Assembly: GCA_021325145.1 (NCBI GenBank)
Contig: JAJPHR010000077.1
Span: 62,001-126,000, forward strand
Length of the DNA: 64,000 nucleotides
Direction: 5' to 3'
Source: Verrucomicrobiota bacterium
GTDB taxonomy: Bacteria; Verrucomicrobiota; Verrucomicrobiia; Limisphaerales; Pedosphaeraceae
The notes below the pieces were generated by a model. The model was not told the origin of the DNA. It saw nothing but the letters and a program-made list of their open reading frames with translations, and searched no databases. This document shows, piece by piece, positions 61,373-64,000 of this stretch. How positions within the stretch are numbered: the stretch's first letter is position 1; each line of letters opens with the position of its first letter. A program made the translations under genes and the position numbers.

Positions 61373-62224
61373 CTACTTCTGGGCGTCCTGGCGCGGCGCT
61401 GTCGCGGGCGTTTCGCGCCAGGCTGGATCGGTGGAGAAGCAATCCAGCCAATGCTGGATGAAAAACTTCTTTTCCGTTGCCGCCGGGAGAAACTTGTCCG
61501 ACTTGCCTATGAGCGGACGCAGCGCCGTGGTCATTTGCAAGGCGACGAGCAGGAAAATCACGACCCAGACCTGGAACCCGCCGCTGGATTTCGCATTCAG
61601 ATGACAAAAAGCCGCGTGCAAAAAGCGCAGGCCAAAAACGGCGGCCACGAACCAAAAAGCCAGGTGCAGCGAGCCCATCACAACCGTTGACTGCGTGGAT
61701 TGCGAGAAAACCCACGCAACCGGCGCAAAGCCGATCAGCAACACGGTCAGCAAGGCCAGCAGACCCGCCACCAGCCCGAACATTTCCGCCAGGCGCGCCT
61801 GTGATCCGCTCAGACAGGCGAAGATGTACAGGCTGGGCAAACAGAGCAGCGCGGAAATCAGCAGGCCGCAAGCGATCTTCAACGGCGCGGCCCAGTATTG
61901 CTGCGCGCCGGAGAAATTTCCGACCACAACGCCATAGACCAGGCTGCAAACGACGGCGATGATGAGCAGCGAAGTGATCAGTCCTCCGGCGTTCGGCTGT
62001 TTCATTTGGAACATGACGCGGCGGGGCTGTCTGAGAATGGCTTCGACCGCGCCAATGACCCCCTGGATGGGAGTGCGTTCCACCGGATTGGCCCCGAGTG
62101 GTTCGAGCGCGCCAGAATAGGCGGTCCAGGACGCGGGCGGAATGCGTGGCGGAGAACCGCTCGCGCCGGAAGGCCGGCTGGGTGGTTCGGGAGGTGTTGA
62201 TGGATTAGGGTTTTGTTCGTTCAT
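61373..62224 (-). CDS. Yip1-like membrane protein, distantly related to the two downstream paralogues
   Basis: A 283-residue protein with a Pro/Ser-rich N-terminus of about 60 residues (SGASGSPPRIPPASW) and five membrane helices from about residue 75 on (SLLIIAVVCSLVYGVVVG, CGLLISALLCLPSLYIFACL, GLVAGLLALLTVLLIGFAPVAW, LAFWFVAAVFGLRFLHA, WVVIFLLVALQMTTALRPLIGK). The C-terminus TALRPLIGKSDKFLP matches the endings LRPFIG(S/Y)P of the next two genes, so all three share an origin. A Yip1-type domain is the closest known fold. No enzymatic motif. Confidence 0.72.
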   Translation of the reverse strand: MNEQNPNPSTPPEPPSRPSGASGSPPRIPPASWTAYSGALEPLGANPVERTPIQGVIGAVEAILRQPRRVMFQMKQPNAGGLITSLLIIAVVCSLVYGVVVGNFSGAQQYWAAPLKIACGLLISALLCLPSLYIFACLSGSQARLAEMFGLVAGLLALLTVLLIGFAPVAWVFSQSTQSTVVMGSLHLAFWFVAAVFGLRFLHAAFCHLNAKSSGGFQVWVVIFLLVALQMTTALRPLIGKSDKFLPAATEKKFFIQHWLDCFSTDPAWRETPATAPRQDAQK

Positions 62225-62252
62225 ATTACTTCTTGGAGTTCAGGTTCTTGGA

Positions 62253-62960
62253 TTACGAAAAAAAGTGTTTGATGGCTTCGAGCACATTTTCAAAAAAGTT
62301 GCCCTGAAATGCATTGCGTCGCAGAAATTCCAGCGGCAGGTCCGGCGAACCAATGAAGGGCCGCAGGATCCAGGAAAGCTGGCTGCCCAGAAACAAATTG
62401 ACCGTCAGCCAGGCGAACAGCACGCGCCGGCCCACACTGGGATGGCCGCTGAGACGCCCGAGCAATTGCCCGAGCCGGACATTTCCCACCATTCCGGCAA
62501 AGGCGATGACGGCGACATTGATGAGCCGGATAAAAGGATAAACTCCGGAAGCCTGAGTGGTCATCGGCGGGGCGTTCCAGACCAGAAAGTAGAGCAACGG
62601 GCTGAAGGAACCCAGGATGGCCGCCGCGATGGTGAAACTCATCAACACCGCTTGAAAGGATTGACGAAAGCCGAGGTTCAACCCAAGCAGCGGCGCGAGC
62701 ATTCCGTTCAACAATCCATTTCCGAGTGTGGTCAACAGAATGATCATCGGGAACTTGATGGCGACATAAAGCCCCTGGAGCGGGGCCCGCCAGCAACCCA
62801 TGGCCGCGCCGTAAAGCCCGGTTCCAGCGACGATGACCGCCACATACAAAGCCGTTCGCGCCGCGCTCCAGTCCTGCATCCAGCGGTTGATCGGCTCGGG
62901 TTCCCCGCGCAAGAGCACGCCGATCTGCCGGACATCCATGGTTGAGGCGTGCTCGGTCAT
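62253..62960 (-). CDS. Polytopic membrane protein of unknown family (paralogue C)
   Basis: A 235-residue protein with about six hydrophobic helices. It starts MTEHASTMDVRQIGVLLRGEPEPI and includes the shared blocks LLTTLGNGLLNGMLAPLLGLNLGFRQS, MSFTIAAAILGSFSPLLYFLVWN and LRPFIGSPDLPLEFLRRNAFQGNFFE. Close relative of the 63010 gene; together they form a tandem pair. Function unknown. The 49-bp gap to the next gene and the shared strand indicate one operon. Confidence 0.8.
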   Translation of the reverse strand: MTEHASTMDVRQIGVLLRGEPEPINRWMQDWSAARTALYVAVIVAGTGLYGAAMGCWRAPLQGLYVAIKFPMIILLTTLGNGLLNGMLAPLLGLNLGFRQSFQAVLMSFTIAAAILGSFSPLLYFLVWNAPPMTTQASGVYPFIRLINVAVIAFAGMVGNVRLGQLLGRLSGHPSVGRRVLFAWLTVNLFLGSQLSWILRPFIGSPDLPLEFLRRNAFQGNFFENVLEAIKHFFS

Positions 62961-63009
62961 TCTTATTACAGTTGTGGACAGTCATTGGACCCTCTGCGCA
63001 AAAATAAAT

Positions 63010-63732
63010 TCATTGTGAGTTCAATAAATGTTTCGCTGCCTGGAACACGGCTTCAAAAAAATTTCCTTCGAAGGCATGCGGGGTGAGAAATTCGACGGGT
63101 ATGCCCGGGTAGCCGACGAAGGGGCGCAGGTTCCAGCAAAGCTGGCTGCCGAGCAGCAGATTGACCGCGAGCCAGGCAAACAAAACCCGCCAGGCAACCG
63201 CGGAACTGCCGCCCAACTCGCGCAGCAACGGCACCAGTTTCAGATTCCCCGCAATCCCGGCGAAGGCAATAAACACGACGGTGGCCAGTTGCATGAAACA
63301 ATAAGCCGAGGACACCGAGGACCACGAACCGAAAACCGGCGGCGTGTTCCAAATCACAAAGAGCATCAGCGGGCTGAATGAACCGAGAATTGCCGCCGCG
63401 ATCGTAAAGCTCATGCAGACCACCAGCAGCGATTGCCGGAACCCGATGTTGAGGCCAAGCAAAGGGGCCAGCATGCCATTGAGCAATCCGTTCCCGAGCG
63501 TCGTAAGCAGAATGACCAGCGGAAATTTAACTCCGGTATAGAAGGCCTGAAGCAGCGCCCGCCACGAGCCCATGGCGGCGCCATAGCATCCCGCCCCAAT
63601 GACGATCACCGCAATATAAAGCAGCAGTCTCCGGGAACTCCAACGGCGAACCCATGCGCCAATCAACTTCGGTTCGCCGCGCAGGAGCGCGCCGATTTGC
63701 CGGACATCCAAAGTGGCGGGGAGTGCGTTCAT
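63010..63732 (-). CDS. Polytopic membrane protein of unknown family (paralogue D)
   Basis: A 240-residue protein, tandem duplicate of the 62253 gene. It shares LDVRQIGALLRGEPKLI, LLTTLGNGLLNGMLAPLLGLNIGFRQS, MSFTIAAAILGSFSPLMLFVIWN and LRPFVGYPGIPVEFLTPHAFEGNFFEAV. Around six membrane helices. The conserved N-terminal DVRQIGxLLRGEP and the loop between helices are the only non-membrane marks that could bind a partner. Its start follows the stop of the next gene by six bases on the minus strand, so they are coupled. Confidence 0.8.
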   Translation of the reverse strand: MNALPATLDVRQIGALLRGEPKLIGAWVRRWSSRRLLLYIAVIVIGAGCYGAAMGSWRALLQAFYTGVKFPLVILLTTLGNGLLNGMLAPLLGLNIGFRQSLLVVCMSFTIAAAILGSFSPLMLFVIWNTPPVFGSWSSVSSAYCFMQLATVVFIAFAGIAGNLKLVPLLRELGGSSAVAWRVLFAWLAVNLLLGSQLCWNLRPFVGYPGIPVEFLTPHAFEGNFFEAVFQAAKHLLNSQ

Positions 63733-63738
63733 GGTAGC

Positions 63739-64000
63739 TCAGGTCGTCGGGCTGGTTTCCAGCGCCACGGGACGCCGTGAGCGGATTTGTTTGCCGGTGT
63801 GGACGATGGGCGCGGCCATCAGCCCGAGGGCGATGATGAAGAGCGGCCAGTTGAAGGTTGTAGGATGTTTCGCTACGGCGGCTTCCGGGCCCACGCGCAG
63901 CGCGTGCTCCATAAAGACGTAGAGTGCCACGAGGATGCCGGTGAAATTCAACGCCCAGGCTTTCCATTCCGAGCGAAATGGCCGCTCGAACGGTTCTCCC
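63739..64000 (-). CDS. Membrane protein, C-terminal part (cut by window edge)
   Basis: A frame open to the right edge, encoding at least 86 residues: a polar ERPFRSEWKAWALN part, helix LNFTGILVALYVFMEHALRVG and helix WPLFIIALGLMAAPIVHTG, then a basic tail with KQIRSRRP. The stop is six bases before the start of paralogue D, so it is part of the same operon. The N-terminus is outside the window; no family recognised. Confidence 0.65.
   Translation of the reverse strand, partial: GEPFERPFRSEWKAWALNFTGILVALYVFMEHALRVGPEAAVAKHPTTFNWPLFIIALGLMAAPIVHTGKQIRSRRPVALETSPTT

Overview
This is a G+C-rich chromosomal window of about 64 kb with no rRNA, tRNA, CRISPR array, prophage or insertion sequence that I can recognise. 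The gene set points to a free-living member of the Verrucomicrobiota, probably a Pedosphaera/Limisphaerales relative. That placement is inferred from an S46 dipeptidyl-peptidase, exported proteins ending in an LESSSNL...RFYRL-type tail, many small lipoproteins, a Ku protein, PAS/hybrid kinases, and intergenic regions full of short hairpin and low-complexity repeats. No marker gene here proves it.

Layout. 0-6 kb: end of an unknown gene, EF-P (efp), a flavin reductase-like protein, a membrane protein and a large SWIM/SNF2 helicase. 6-12.3 kb: small lipoprotein, DoxX behind a palindromic operator, a half-length aldehyde dehydrogenase, hemB, a family-4 uracil-DNA glycosylase, an aminotransferase and an AbrB-type antitoxin whose toxin is decayed. 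12.3-25.3 kb: S46 peptidase, an exported unknown protein, lysine 2,3-aminomutase, a lactonase-fold protein, recG, two small lipoproteins, a MarC protein and galE. 25.4-27.4 kb: a cluster of small stress/membrane genes (CsbD, low-affinity iron permease-like, DUF3185-like, lmo0937-like, DUF883-like). 27.7-32.3 kb: three overlapping or adjacent signalling genes (CHASE3-type hybrid kinase, receiver-kinase, NtrC-type regulator). 32.5-34.3 kb: a more AT-rich accessory patch with a HaeII-like restriction nuclease, no methyltransferase, and a 54-residue NotI-like fragment. 34.6-44.8 kb: Ku, PRC-barrel/BON protein, stress-type glycine-rich protein, PAS hybrid kinase, a CTP synthase-like glutaminase domain, exported galactose mutarotase, histidine phosphatase and two exported unknowns. 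44.9-52.1 kb (minus strand): ABC-2 exporter permease and ATPase, OmpR-type regulator, sensor kinase and a TPR/DUF3108-like protein. 52.4-57.4 kb: a beta-propeller/cytochrome c protein, a methyltransferase, a lipoprotein and an M23 peptidase. 57.9-64 kb (minus strand): a tightly packed run of eight mostly membrane-associated genes containing two duplicated pairs.

How genes work together. The three-gene phosphorelay at 27.7-32.3 kb lies just downstream of the stress cluster and may control it or distant sigma-54 genes. The 44.9-52.1 kb set looks like a sensor-regulated export system, although a roughly 340-bp hairpin block now separates kinase from regulator. The 57.9-64 kb run is the best candidate for an undescribed system: all members are of unknown function, they are spaced as one operon, and two members have been duplicated. 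One of these genes is frameshifted near its end. Other points of note are an EF-P with Asn at the tip where Lys or Arg is normally modified, beside a full set of lysine 2,3-aminomutase catalytic residues elsewhere in the window, and a 150-bp foldback element with near-perfect terminal inverted repeats upstream of the MarC gene.
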